Shown piece by piece: positions 37,328-46,502 of a stretch of 64,000 bases of DNA. The stretch covers positions 124,001-188,000 of the forward strand of contig JAPZTO010000001.1 of assembly GCA_027532775.1 (NCBI GenBank), read 5' to 3'. Both the position numbers and the translations under genes were made by a program. Source of the stretch: Beijerinckiaceae bacterium (GTDB lineage Bacteria > Pseudomonadota > Alphaproteobacteria > Rhizobiales > Beijerinckiaceae). A model generated the notes under the pieces. It was not told the origin of the DNA, made no database searches, and saw nothing but the letters and a program-made list of their open reading frames with translations. How positions within the stretch are numbered: position 1 is the stretch's first letter; each line of letters opens with the position of its first letter.

Positions 37328-38050
37328 TCAGGCCGGAGAGGCCGGGGCGTGGTGGCTGCCGAGATAGAGCTCGGCCGCGCGGTCATCGGCGAGCAGATCC
37401 TTGGCCGGGCCCGCAAGGGCGACCTGCCCGCCATCGAGGATCGCACCGCGATGGGCGATGGCCAAAGCCTGCCGGGCCCTTTGTTCGATGAGCAACACGG
37501 CCGTGCCCGTCCCGGCAAGGCGGGCAATATGCCGGAAGCTGGATTCCACCAGAGCCGGCGAGAGCGCGGCGGTGGGTTCGTCCAAAACCACCATGCGCGG
37601 CCGGGTCATGAGCGCGCGGGCAAAGGCGAGTTGCTGCCGTTCCCCGCCCGACAGCGAGCCAGCGCGGGCACGCGCCCGTTCAGCGATGGCCGGGAACAGG
37701 GCGAAGAGCTCGTCTATCCGCCGGCGCGCCTCGGCCACGCCCTCGACCACCTCGAGATTCTCGCGGATGGTCAGCGAGGGGAAGACATTCGCCACCTGCG
37801 GCACATAGCCGATGCCGGCGCGGGCGCGGGCCTCGGCCGGCAGTCCGGTGATGTCGCGCCCATCCAGCCGGACGCTGCCGGTGAGGCGCGGCAGCAGGCC
37901 GAGTACGGCCTTGGCGAGGGTGGATTTGCCGGCGCCATTGGTGCCGGCGACGACGAGGATCTCGGCGGGATCAAGCGTCAGGTCGATCCCGTTGAGGATA
38001 TCGACCTCGGAATAGCCGCCACGCAGGTTCTGGATTTCGAGAAGGCTCAT
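37328..38050 (-). CDS. livF: Branched-chain amino acid-type ABC transporter ATPase LivF
   Basis: A 240-residue ATPase with Walker A GTNGAGKSTLAKA, signature LSGGERQQLAFARAL and Walker B MVVLDEP. It is the short LivF type. It pairs with LivG to energise the LivH/LivM channel. Its start overlaps the livG stop by four bases. It is the last gene of the tetR-amidohydrolase-livKHMGF group. The real substrate need not be a branched-chain amino acid, since the family also takes up amides, urea and short peptides. Confidence 0.95.
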   Translation of the reverse strand: MSLLEIQNLRGGYSEVDILNGIDLTLDPAEILVVAGTNGAGKSTLAKAVLGLLPRLTGSVRLDGRDITGLPAEARARAGIGYVPQVANVFPSLTIRENLEVVEGVAEARRRIDELFALFPAIAERARARAGSLSGGERQQLAFARALMTRPRMVVLDEPTAALSPALVESSFRHIARLAGTGTAVLLIEQRARQALAIAHRGAILDGGQVALAGPAKDLLADDRAAELYLGSHHAPASPA

Positions 38051-38820
38051 GCCGCGTCACCCCCGATTGCGCCGCCGAGATAGGCTTCGCGGACCGATGG
38101 GTCGGACAATACGGTGGCTGGCGAGCCCGAGGCGATGATGCGGCCGCGATCCATGACATGCATGGTCGAGACCAGCCGCGAAAGCGCGCCGAGATCATGC
38201 TCGATGATGAGGAAGCCGGTGCCGCGGGCATGCAATTCGCGGATCCGCGCGGAAAGCTGCTCGATCAGGACCGGGTTTACGCCGGCAAAGGGCTCGTCGA
38301 GCAGGATGAGGCGGGCGCCGGTCATCAGCGCGCGCCCAAGCTCAAGGAGCTTTTTCTGGCCACCGGACAGGCTGGAGGCGGCGAGACCGGCCACAGGCTC
38401 CAGCCGAAGGAAGGCCAGCACCTCGTCGACGCGGGCGGCGAGCGCCCGCTCTTCCTCCCGCACACGGGCGGGGCGCAGGAAAAGGCCGGCGAGGCTCTCG
38501 CCGGTCTGGCCCGGCGCAGCGGCAGCGAGGTTCTCGCGCACCGAGAGATGGGTGTATTCGCGCGGAACCTGGAAGGTGCGCACCATGCCGGCCTGTGCGC
38601 GGGCATGGGCGGGCAGCCGGTCCAGAACAGCATCGCCGAGCCGGACCGAGCCGGAATCGGCCTCGATGAAGCCGGTCACAAGCGAAAAGAGCGTCGACTT
38701 GCCGGCGCCGTTCGGACCGATAATGCCGGTCATCCCGTTCTGGGGAATGGCGAGGCTGACGCCATCCACCACTTTCAGGCCGCCATAGGCCTTGGTCAAA
38801 CCATCGAGGATCAAGGTCAT
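38047..38820 (-). CDS. livG: Branched-chain amino acid-type ABC transporter ATPase LivG
   Basis: A 257-residue ATPase with Walker A GPNGAGKSTLFSLVTG, signature LSGGQKKLLELGRAL and Walker B LILLDEPFAGVNP, the LivG form. The C-terminal segment MHVMDRGRIIASGSP is typical. It overlaps both its neighbours by four bases (ATGA), showing a tightly coupled operon. It works with LivF. Confidence 0.95.
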   Translation of the reverse strand: MTLILDGLTKAYGGLKVVDGVSLAIPQNGMTGIIGPNGAGKSTLFSLVTGFIEADSGSVRLGDAVLDRLPAHARAQAGMVRTFQVPREYTHLSVRENLAAAAPGQTGESLAGLFLRPARVREEERALAARVDEVLAFLRLEPVAGLAASSLSGGQKKLLELGRALMTGARLILLDEPFAGVNPVLIEQLSARIRELHARGTGFLIIEHDLGALSRLVSTMHVMDRGRIIASGSPATVLSDPSVREAYLGGAIGGDAA

Positions 38821-39704
38821 TTGCGCCGTGCCTCGCCCATCAGGCCCTGCGGGCGGTAGATCGTGAAAAGGATGAGCGCCAGCCCGACAAGGCCGAGGCG
38901 CACGCTGGCCATTTCAACCTCCGAGATGAAGGGCACGATATCGCGCAGGAAGCGCGAGCCCTCGAGGAAGAGCATCAGGATGAGCGTGCCGGCCAAGGCG
39001 CCCGAGACGCGGCCGACACCGCCCATGATGATGGCCATCCAGATCTGGAAGGTGACGAGCGGCACGAACTGATCGGGCGAGATGTAGCCGATGTAATGGG
39101 CGTAGAAGGCGCCGGACAGGCCGGCCAAAGCGGCACCGAGCATCAACACCTGCACCTTGAAGCGGGCCGGATCCTTGCCCAGCGCCTTCACGGCCTCTTC
39201 GTTGTCGCGGATCGCCTCGATCATGCGACCGAAGGGCGAGGCGACGATCCGGCGCATGGCGAGAATGGCGACAAGGTTGACGAGAACCAGCAAGGCGAGA
39301 ACGGCAGTGCCGTTGGCCAGGCCGACGCCGAAGCCGGCAAAGAGCTTGGGAATGCCGGGAATGCCCTGCACGCCGTTGGTCAGCCATTTCTCGGACGTGA
39401 CGACAAGGCGGACGATTTCCGAAAACCCGAGGCTGACAATGGCGAAGTAATCCTCGCGCAGGCGCAGCGAGATCATGCCGAGCGGCCAGGCGGCAAGCGC
39501 GGCCAGCAGGGCCGCCGCCACGAAACCGACCGGCAGTGGCCAGCCGGCCTGCGCAAAGAGCGCGGTGGCATAGGCCCCGATGGCGAAGAAGCCGACATGG
39601 CCGAAATTGATGATGCCGGTCATGCCGTATTGCAGCGTCAGGCCAAGGGCCAGCAGCACGTAAATGGCCGAGATGATGCCGATGGCGACGAGATAGGCTT
39701 CCAT
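38817..39704 (-). CDS. livM: ABC transporter permease LivM
   Basis: A 295-residue permease with about eight to nine hydrophobic segments. QYGMTGIINFGHVGFFAIGA is the N-terminal LivM/LivH signature, and the cytoplasmic coupling region EAIRDNEEAVKALGKDPARF is characteristic of LivM. It forms the channel together with LivH. Its start codon shares one base with the livH stop (TGATG). Confidence 0.94.
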   Translation of the reverse strand: MEAYLVAIGIISAIYVLLALGLTLQYGMTGIINFGHVGFFAIGAYATALFAQAGWPLPVGFVAAALLAALAAWPLGMISLRLREDYFAIVSLGFSEIVRLVVTSEKWLTNGVQGIPGIPKLFAGFGVGLANGTAVLALLVLVNLVAILAMRRIVASPFGRMIEAIRDNEEAVKALGKDPARFKVQVLMLGAALAGLSGAFYAHYIGYISPDQFVPLVTFQIWMAIIMGGVGRVSGALAGTLILMLFLEGSRFLRDIVPFISEVEMASVRLGLVGLALILFTIYRPQGLMGEARRK

Positions 39705-40570
39705 CAGCGCGCCCCCGCCACGGTGCCGAACAGGCCCTTCGGGCGGACCAGCAGCACAGCCAGCAGCACGATGAAGGACAGGGCGATCTTGTAGGTGAAG
39801 CCAACGAAGGGCGTGGCGATTTCCTGGACGATGCCGAGCGCGATGCCCGCAACGATAGCGCCGCCGGCATGGCCGATCCCGCCGAGAATGGCTGCGGCGA
39901 AGGCCGGCAGGAGCAATTCCCAGCCCATTTCCGGGCTGACCACGGTCTTGATGCCGATGATCGTGCCGGCAAGGCCCGAAACAGCGCCGGCCAGCAGCCA
40001 GAGCGCCATCATCACCTTGTGCGGGGAGATGCCGGAGACGCGGGCCAAAGCCGGGTCATCGGCGACGGCCCGCATGCGGCGGCCGATCGGGGTGAGGTGC
40101 AGCAGCGCGAAGACCGCTGCCAGCGCCAGCAGAACCACGAGGGACAATTTGAGGTCATTCGGATGGATGCGGATATCGAGGATGCGCCACGGCCGGAGCA
40201 GCGGCATCTGGAAAACCTGCTGCTGGTGGCCGAAGGCGACGCCCATAAAGGCGCGGATGACGAAGGCGACGCCGATCGAGGCCAGCAGGGCGGCCACGGA
40301 GGAGCGGCCCGAGAGCCGCCGGAAGACGAGGAGATAGCCGGCGAGGCCGGCCAGGGCGCCCAAGGCCGCGCCGGCGAGGCCGCCAAGGACGAGCGAGCCT
40401 GTCATGCCGGATGCGGCCAGGGCGGCATAGGCGCCGAGGGTCATGACATCGCCCGTTGCCGCATTGGCGAAGCGCGCGATGCCGAAGACGAGCGTGATCG
40501 CCAGCGCGGCCAGGCCGATGACGAGCCCGGAAACCAGCCCGTTGATGAGGAGTTCGGCGAAGGCGGTCAT
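39704..40570 (-). CDS. livH: ABC transporter permease LivH
   Basis: A 288-residue permease starting MTAFAELLINGLVSGLVIG. The sequence FGIARFANAATGDVMTLGAY is the LivH form of the family signature, and MRAVADDPALARVSGI is the coupling loop. The upstream in-frame ATG at 40636 would run through the intergenic stem-loop and add a non-conserved stretch, so the ATG at 40570 is preferred. It forms the pore with LivM. Confidence 0.93.
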   Translation of the reverse strand: MTAFAELLINGLVSGLVIGLAALAITLVFGIARFANAATGDVMTLGAYAALAASGMTGSLVLGGLAGAALGALAGLAGYLLVFRRLSGRSSVAALLASIGVAFVIRAFMGVAFGHQQQVFQMPLLRPWRILDIRIHPNDLKLSLVVLLALAAVFALLHLTPIGRRMRAVADDPALARVSGISPHKVMMALWLLAGAVSGLAGTIIGIKTVVSPEMGWELLLPAFAAAILGGIGHAGGAIVAGIALGIVQEIATPFVGFTYKIALSFIVLLAVLLVRPKGLFGTVAGAR

Positions 40571-40598
40571 GGCAGCCTGACGATCAGGAGGAAGGGAA

Positions 40599-40628
40599 CC
40601 CCGGAGGCGGGAGAGAACACCTCCGGGG
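40599..40628 (-). promoter_or_regulatory. Stem-loop between livK and livH
   Basis: A perfect nine-base-pair stem (CCCCGGAGG / CCTCCGGGG) with a 12-base loop lies in the gap after the binding-protein gene. It lacks a T tract, so it is more likely to stabilise the upstream mRNA or attenuate transcription than to end it. Confidence 0.6.
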
Positions 40629-40639
40629 CCATTCAAGGG

Positions 40640-41860
40640 TCAGATCTTCACAATGTACTTGCGATCGATATTCCCCTTGGACACGACACTGACCGAGAAG
40701 TCGGGCGTCACATCGCCGAACTGGTCGAAATCGAGCACCGACGAGGCGCCCTCATAGTTGATCTTGCCCTTCTTGAGGGCTTCCTTGCCCTCGGCAAAGG
40801 TCGAGACCTTGGTGCCGGCGGGGTTGGCAACCTCGCGGATCTTCGCATTGATCGCGGCAATCGTGGCGCCGGGGCCGGCCGCCTCCATGGCGAGGGCGAG
40901 GGTGACGACCATGTCCCAGGTCATGGCGGCATAGACATTGTCGAGGCCGGGCTTGCCCATGGCCTTCTGATGGGCGGCGTCATAGGCCTTGAAGGCTTCC
41001 GAGCCCTCGTTGGAGATGCTGTCCACCGCGAAGATGCCCTCGGCCACCTCGTTGCCCACGGCCTTGACGAGCTGCGGGTTGGCCGCCCAGGCCGGGATAA
41101 CCCATTTCGTCGTCTCGCCGGTCTGGAACCATTCGCGCAGGATGATGGTCGTATCGGCGAGATAGGAGCCGGTGACGATGACATCCGGCTTGGCGGCGAG
41201 CACCTTCTGCAATTCGGCGCGATAGCTCGGCTGGTTGGGCTCGTAGACCACCGCCTCGACAACCTTGCCGCCCTTGGCTTCCCAGGCCTTCTTGAAGCCT
41301 TCGGTATTGCCGATGCCCGAGGCATTGTTGAAGGCCATGGTGGCCGGGCGCTTGAAGCCTTCCTTCTGGCAGAGTTCGGCGAAGGCGCGGCCGAAGCGGT
41401 CATTCGTGGCCTGGAAGCGGTAGGACAGGCCCTTGGCATTGGCCGGGGGCACCGAGAGGGCCGGCGCGCCGGAGGTGTTCATCAGGAAGATGTTGGCGTC
41501 GTTGATCAGCGGGATCACGGCAAGCGAAACCCCGGAAGACCAGGTGCCGAGCACGGCCTGAACCTTGTTGACCTCGATCAGCTTCTTGGCCGCGAGAACG
41601 GCCGCCTGCGGCGTGGTCTGGGTGTCCTCGGCGAAGACTTCCAGCCGCCGACCGCCCGCCCCACCGGCCGCATTCACCATCTCGACCGCCGCGACGATCA
41701 TCTTCTGCATGCCGGTGCCATAGGGCGAACCCGCACCGGTAATGGGGTTGAGCGCACCGATGCGGAAGGTTTCCGCCTGGGCGAAGGCGCGCTGGCCAAG
41801 CGAGCCGGTCAAGGTGGCGGCGGCGAGCGCCTGAAGGGTGGAGCGGCGAGACAGGTTCAT
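40640..41860 (-). CDS. livK: ABC transporter periplasmic substrate-binding protein (LivK-like)
   Basis: A 406-residue type I periplasmic binding protein. The N-terminus MNLSRRSTLQALAAATLTG is a twin-arginine (Tat) type signal with a cleavage site after AFA. The mature region begins TFRIGALNPITGAGSPYG, and family marks include AVLGTWSSGVSLAVIPLIND. It delivers ligand to LivHMGF. The ligand cannot be read; the neighbouring amidohydrolase suggests an amide- or peptide-like compound. Confidence 0.93.
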   Translation of the reverse strand: MNLSRRSTLQALAAATLTGSLGQRAFAQAETFRIGALNPITGAGSPYGTGMQKMIVAAVEMVNAAGGAGGRRLEVFAEDTQTTPQAAVLAAKKLIEVNKVQAVLGTWSSGVSLAVIPLINDANIFLMNTSGAPALSVPPANAKGLSYRFQATNDRFGRAFAELCQKEGFKRPATMAFNNASGIGNTEGFKKAWEAKGGKVVEAVVYEPNQPSYRAELQKVLAAKPDVIVTGSYLADTTIILREWFQTGETTKWVIPAWAANPQLVKAVGNEVAEGIFAVDSISNEGSEAFKAYDAAHQKAMGKPGLDNVYAAMTWDMVVTLALAMEAAGPGATIAAINAKIREVANPAGTKVSTFAEGKEALKKGKINYEGASSVLDFDQFGDVTPDFSVSVVSKGNIDRKYIVKI

Positions 41861-41915
41861 GGCTTAAACTCCCGGTTGTTGATTGTCGGTTCAGGCGTCT
41901 ATTTTCGGTCTTGCG

Positions 41916-43160
41916 TCAGTTCAGGGCTTTGCGCTTCACGAAGGCGCCGCCGCGCAGGATGACGGGCATGTGCCGGCCCTGTCGCGTCAGCAGCGAGAGA
42001 TCGGCCAGGGGGTTGCCCTCGACCACGACGAGATCGGCATGGGCGCCGGGGGCGATGGTGCCGATCAACCCCTCCATCCGGCAGAGGCGGGCCGCGATAT
42101 GCGTGGCCGAGGCGATCACGTCCTTCGGCTTGAGCACGCGGCCGCGGATGACGAATTCCTCGGATTGGTGACGATGCATCGCACCGAGCAGGTCGCTGCC
42201 ATAGGCCATGGTCAGCCCGGCTTCCTGCATGATCTCGAGGGATTTCAGGCCCGCGAGGCGCACCGTGTCGATCTTGGCGACGGAATCCGCCGGGAAGCCG
42301 AGCGAGGCCCCCTCGCGGGCCAGCATCTCGTAGGTGACCAGCGTGGGCACGGCGACGGCACCGCCCTTCGCGGCAAGACGCGCGGTTTCCGGCCCGATCA
42401 GGTTACAATGCTCGAGGGAATGCACGCCGCATTCGACAGCGCGGCGGATCGCCTCGTCGGTATAGAGATGGGCCGAGACATAGGTGCCGGCCGCCGCCGC
42501 CTCGGCGACGATGGCGGTGATTTCCTCGCGGCTGAAGCCGAAGAAATGGATCGGGTCGGTCGGCGAGGCGACGCCGCCATTCGCCATGATCTTGATGAAG
42601 TCTGCCCCCGCCTTGATCTCCTCGCGCGAGGCTTGCCGGACGGCATCGACCCCGTCGCAGATGCGGCCCAGCGCGCCGAGCGGGAACGGCCCGACGGCCT
42701 GGGGCGGGCGGGAGTCGAACCGGCCGCGGAAATCGGCATGGCCGCCGGTCTGGCTGAGGGCCTTGCCGGAAATGACGAGGCGCGGCATCGGCAGCAGCCC
42801 CTCCTCCGCTGCCAGCTTCACGCCGAAATCCGCGCCGCCGACATCGCGGACGGTGGTGAAGCCACGCATCAGCATGCCCTGCATGATGCCGATGGCCCGG
42901 CTCATCACCAGCGAATCCGGCAGGGCGGCGTTGCGACCGAGATCGGCAAGGCCAGCGACGACATGGACATGGCAATCGATCAGGCCCGGCATCAACGTGC
43001 GGCCACCGAGATCCAGCACCTTCGCCTTCGCCGAGGCGACCTTCGGGCCGACCTCGCGGATGGTGCCGCCCTCGACGAGCACGTTGACCGGATCGCCGGG
43101 ATGGTCGGCCGTGCCATCGACGATGCGGGCATTGGCGAGAAGAAGCATGGCCATATTCAT
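41916..43160 (-). CDS. Metal-dependent amidohydrolase
   Basis: A 414-residue amidohydrolase-superfamily enzyme. DCHVHV gives the first metal histidines, FIKIMANGG the bridging (probably carboxylated) lysine, SAHLYT and VHSLEHCNLI the later histidines, and YGSDLLG the catalytic aspartate. This pattern is the imidazolonepropionase/prolidase-like group of metal-dependent hydrolases. The ATG at 43160 overlaps the tetR stop as ATGA and is preceded by AGGGG, so it is the preferred start over the ATG at 43154. It probably hydrolyses the compound imported by the downstream Liv transporter. Confidence 0.88.
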   Translation of the reverse strand: MNMAMLLLANARIVDGTADHPGDPVNVLVEGGTIREVGPKVASAKAKVLDLGGRTLMPGLIDCHVHVVAGLADLGRNAALPDSLVMSRAIGIMQGMLMRGFTTVRDVGGADFGVKLAAEEGLLPMPRLVISGKALSQTGGHADFRGRFDSRPPQAVGPFPLGALGRICDGVDAVRQASREEIKAGADFIKIMANGGVASPTDPIHFFGFSREEITAIVAEAAAAGTYVSAHLYTDEAIRRAVECGVHSLEHCNLIGPETARLAAKGGAVAVPTLVTYEMLAREGASLGFPADSVAKIDTVRLAGLKSLEIMQEAGLTMAYGSDLLGAMHRHQSEEFVIRGRVLKPKDVIASATHIAARLCRMEGLIGTIAPGAHADLVVVEGNPLADLSLLTRQGRHMPVILRGGAFVKRKALN

Positions 43161-43822
43161 TGTCCCCTGAGCGGAATCGTCACGATGCGCGGGCCGCCCC
43201 GTTCCGGGCGGGCCGCAGCCAACTGGGCGCGGATGCTCGCTTTCCAGAAATCGAGCAGCCGCCGGTAATAGGGCGGGTCGTCGCGCAGGATGGTCTGGGC
43301 GATCATGCCGCGGATCAGGCACATCGTGGCGTTGAGCAGGTCGCGCCCGGCCTCCGGCTTCATGCCATAACGCGCAGTCAGCTCGCCCCAGATTTCATCC
43401 AATGCGGCATGCCAGCGGCTGACCACCGGCACGAGCCGGCTGCGGAACATCGCATTGTGCCGGGCCTCGGGCAGGTATTCGAGCGTAACGTAGAAGAGCC
43501 GGTCCGACATGACGCCGTAGAGAAACTCGATCAGCGCATCGGATGAGCTTTCACCCTCGGCGACGCGGGTGGCGTAGCTCTTCAGCTCGCCGATCACCTT
43601 GTCGAGCATGTCCTCGATGGCCGCGGCGATGAGCTCCTCGCGGCTCTCGAAATGATGCGTCAGCGCCCCGCGCGAGACGCCGGCGGTTTCGGCGATGTCA
43701 TTGGTGGAGGTGCCGGCAAGTCCGCGCTCGTGCATCAGCGTGACGGCGGCATCGAGCAGGCGCTGGCGCGTCTCGGCCGATCGCTCGGCCTGGGACCGTC
43801 TCGGCTTCGGCTGCTGCGCCAT
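43157..43822 (-). CDS. TetR/AcrR-family transcriptional regulator
   Basis: A 221-residue regulator. The N-terminal DNA-binding part runs TRQRLLDAAVTLMHERG, then NDIAETAGVSRGALTHHF, a standard TetR helix-turn-helix. The helical C-terminal ligand domain shows no further family mark. It is the first gene of the amidohydrolase-liv group and overlaps the next start by four bases. An inverted repeat, ACAAAC-N10-GTTTGT, lies 43 bases upstream of its start and is the likely autoregulatory site. The ATG at 43822 is chosen because an earlier ATG would place this repeat inside the coding region. Confidence 0.92.
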   Translation of the reverse strand: MAQQPKPRRSQAERSAETRQRLLDAAVTLMHERGLAGTSTNDIAETAGVSRGALTHHFESREELIAAAIEDMLDKVIGELKSYATRVAEGESSSDALIEFLYGVMSDRLFYVTLEYLPEARHNAMFRSRLVPVVSRWHAALDEIWGELTARYGMKPEAGRDLLNATMCLIRGMIAQTILRDDPPYYRRLLDFWKASIRAQLAAARPERGGPRIVTIPLRGQ

Positions 43823-43864
43823 GCCCTTCCCTCCCCTCGGATGGAGGAAGGCTAGCCGATCAAA

Positions 43865-43886
43865 ACAAACCGTCAAGCCTGTTTGT
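43865..43886. promoter_or_regulatory. Candidate TetR operator
   Basis: ACAAAC and GTTTGT flank a ten-base spacer just upstream of the tetR start. Position and symmetry fit an operator of the tetR-amidohydrolase-liv operon. Confidence 0.55.
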
Positions 43887-43930
43887 AAATGTATGGCTGT
43901 GGAGAAGTCCGGGTCGGCCTTCGCGCGGGG

Positions 43931-46363
43931 TCAGACCTTGTAGCGTTTCGCCGATTGCTGGAGCGTAGCCGAGATGGCGGTGAGATCTCCGGCGCGCTGG
44001 TCGAGTTCCTGCGCCGACCGGACATTCTCGCCGACGGTCTGGCGGATCTGGCCGACGACATGCCCGGTGGTGGAGATGGCCTGGTCGACATCGCTCATAT
44101 AGGTCGCGAGATGGACCACATCGCCCGACATGCGCCCGACCGACTGCGCCACGACGCTGACGCGACCGGACACATCCTCTACCGCGCCATGGACCGAGCC
44201 GGCAACGCGCGCCTGGTTTTCGGACGCATCGGCGATGGCCGTGATGATGCCGCCGATATCTGCAAGCACCGTGCGGAGAGCCTCGAAGCTCTGGCTGGCT
44301 TCGGCGGTGCCGCTGCGCAGGGCGGCCACGCGGGACTTGACCTCCATGGTCGCCCGTTGGGTCTGGAGCGCCAGCGCCTTGACCTCGGTGGCAACGACAG
44401 CAAAGCCACGGCCGGCCTCGCCGGCCCGGGCCGCCTCGATGGTGGCATTGAGGGCCAGCAGGTTGGTCTTGCTGGCAATGTCGTCGATCAGGTCGGCAAT
44501 GGCGTTGATCTGGTCGCTGGCCACGACAAGGCTCGACATCTGCTGCTCGGAGCGGCCGACCAGTTCGCTGGCGGAATGGGAGACTTCCCGCCCCCGGCGG
44601 GCCGATTCCCCGACATCCAGCACCGAGCCGGACAGGGCGCCGATCTGGCGTGCAAGCTCGTTGATGGTCTCGCTCATGCCCATCGCCGCCTCGGCGACGC
44701 GGCCCGCATCATCGCGCAGGTCCTCGGCCTGGCCGGCGCTCTGGCGCGAGCGGCCCTGAAGGTCCTGCGTCGAGCGCCCGACCTCGGCGGTCTCGCGATC
44801 CAGCGTCTCGGAATCACCGCGGAAGCGCTCGGACAGGCCCTTGAGCGAACCCGAGGCTTGGGCGATGCGGCCGGCATCCCGCGCGATCTGCGACTGGAGG
44901 CGATGGAATTCATCGAGGAAGGGGTTGATGATCTTGGCAATCTCGCCCGCCTCGTCGCCCGAGCCGGCATCGAGCCGGCGGGTCAGGTCGCGGTCGACCT
45001 GCGTGATGCGGTAGAGTTCCTCCTGCAACGCGCCGGTGCCGATCTGGGCGCCGTGTTCGGCGACGTTGAGGCCGCGCAGCTCATCCTCGGCGGAAAGCCG
45101 GATGCCGATCGTCTTCTTCATGAGCCAGAACGTGGCGAGGCCTGTGCCGAAGGCCCAGACGAAGGCGGCGGAGACGCCCTTCAGCTGGACAAGGAAGGAG
45201 CCCATCACCGTCAGGTCGCCGAGCTTGCCCGGCAGGGCGAAGAAGGGCACCAGCAGCGTTCCGATCACCCCGGCCGCACCATGCACACCCATCACCCCGG
45301 CGACGTCATCGAGCTTGAGCTGGTTGAGGACGAAATCCTCGACAAAGACCACAGCCACACCACAGCAGAGACCGATGGCGACCGCGCCCTTCAGGCCGAC
45401 GGCATCGCAGCCGGCGGTGATGCCGACAAGGCCGGCCAGCAGGCCGTTGATCAGCCGGTTGGTCTGGTAGCAGCGATCGCGCAAGCGCCCGATCAGCACG
45501 GCGATGATGCCGCCGGCGGATGCGCCCATGAGGGTATTGGCAGCGATCTTCCCGATCGAGGTGCTGGCGGCCACGGTAGAGCCGGCATTGAAGCCGATCC
45601 AGCCGACCAGCAGCAGCATCGCCCCGCTGGCGGTGAGCACATGCGAATGGCCATGGATCGGCAGCGGCTTGCCGTTCGTATCAAAACGGCCGATGCGCGG
45701 CCCGAGCATGATGATCCCGGCCAGCGCGATCCAGGCGCCGACCGAATGGACCACGGTTGAGCCGGCAAAATCGATGAAGCCCTGCGCGGCCAGCCAGGGC
45801 TTGTTCTCTGTGACAAGGCCCGCCCCCCAGGCCCAATGGCCGAAGGTGGGGTAGATGATCAGTCCCACAAGGGCCGCGAGGACGATATAGGCGCTGTAGC
45901 TCATGCGCTCGGCGACCGCCCCGGAAACGATGGTGGCGGCGGTGCCGGCAAAGGCGACCTGGAAGACGAAATAGGTCTGGCCCCAATCATCCAGCCCCTC
46001 ATAGGACCAGACAGGCCCGGGCATGCCGAACAGGCCGCCGATGGAGGGGCCGAACATCAGCATGAAGCCGAACAGCGCGAAACAGAAAGCCGAGACAAAG
46101 AAATCGATCACGTTCTTCTGGGCGACATTGATCGTGTTCTTGGAGCGGACCATGCCGGCTTCGAGCATCAGGAAGCCGCATTGCATCAGCAGGACCAGCG
46201 CGGCTGCCGTGATGACCCAGACATGGTTGAGGCTCGCCTTGAGTGCGGCCAGCTCTGCGGCGAGGTTGGGATCGGCGGCGAGGGCGGGGACCGGCGCGAG
46301 AACAAGACCGCAAAGCAAAGCAGCGACAGCGCTTCGGGCAGCAGGGCGAGCCGGAGTCATCAC
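43931..46363 (-). CDS. Ammonium transporter fused to methyl-accepting chemotaxis domain
   Basis: An 810-residue fusion. After a cleavable-looking signal, the Amt part (about residues 30-440) has 11 membrane segments with the twin histidines in [10 protein letters not shown] (His206) and [10 protein letters not shown] (His361), the gate residues in AFAGTAATI and GFNAGST, and DFAGST. A HAMP-like linker is followed by a cytoplasmic MCP signalling domain, whose tip reads [20 protein letters not shown], then [14 protein letters not shown]. No C-terminal CheR/CheB pentapeptide is seen. The obvious role is an ammonium-sensing chemoreceptor. Amt fused to other outputs (GGDEF, histidine kinase) is known; the MCP version is much less studied. 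Confidence 0.93.
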   Translation of the reverse strand: MMTPARPAARSAVAALLCGLVLAPVPALAADPNLAAELAALKASLNHVWVITAAALVLLMQCGFLMLEAGMVRSKNTINVAQKNVIDFFVSAFCFALFGFMLMFGPSIGGLFGMPGPVWSYEGLDDWGQTYFVFQVAFAGTAATIVSGAVAERMSYSAYIVLAALVGLIIYPTFGHWAWGAGLVTENKPWLAAQGFIDFAGSTVVHSVGAWIALAGIIMLGPRIGRFDTNGKPLPIHGHSHVLTASGAMLLLVGWIGFNAGSTVAASTSIGKIAANTLMGASAGGIIAVLIGRLRDRCYQTNRLINGLLAGLVGITAGCDAVGLKGAVAIGLCCGVAVVFVEDFVLNQLKLDDVAGVMGVHGAAGVIGTLLVPFFALPGKLGDLTVMGSFLVQLKGVSAAFVWAFGTGLATFWLMKKTIGIRLSAEDELRGLNVAEHGAQIGTGALQEELYRITQVDRDLTRRLDAGSGDEAGEIAKIINPFLDEFHRLQSQIARDAGRIAQASGSLKGLSERFRGDSETLDRETAEVGRSTQDLQGRSRQSAGQAEDLRDDAGRVAEAAMGMSETINELARQIGALSGSVLDVGESARRGREVSHSASELVGRSEQQMSSLVVASDQINAIADLIDDIASKTNLLALNATIEAARAGEAGRGFAVVATEVKALALQTQRATMEVKSRVAALRSGTAEASQSFEALRTVLADIGGIITAIADASENQARVAGSVHGAVEDVSGRVSVVAQSVGRMSGDVVHLATYMSDVDQAISTTGHVVGQIRQTVGENVRSAQELDQRAGDLTAISATLQQSAKRYKV

Positions 46364-46374
46364 ATTTCCCGTCG

Positions 46375-46445
46375 ATTGAGCACGATCAGACGGAATTTTT
46401 GATTAGAATTGTATAATATATGGTTAAAATATTGAATATATTGGC
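46375..46445 (-). promoter_or_regulatory. A/T-rich upstream region of the Amt-MCP gene
   Basis: A stretch of about 45 bases of nearly pure A and T (46393-46440), including TATTATACAAT on the minus strand, precedes the gene. It stands out from the GC-rich flanks and likely holds the promoter. Confidence 0.4.
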
Positions 46446-46502
46446 TTTTCGAACCCCCGCCCGAAATGGATTGCCGAATCGTCAAGCCGGCGGCCAGACG
46501 GC

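Noticed and set aside
39869-41962. Plus-strand frame of 697 codons
   Set aside because: It is antisense to livH and livK, which are well supported.
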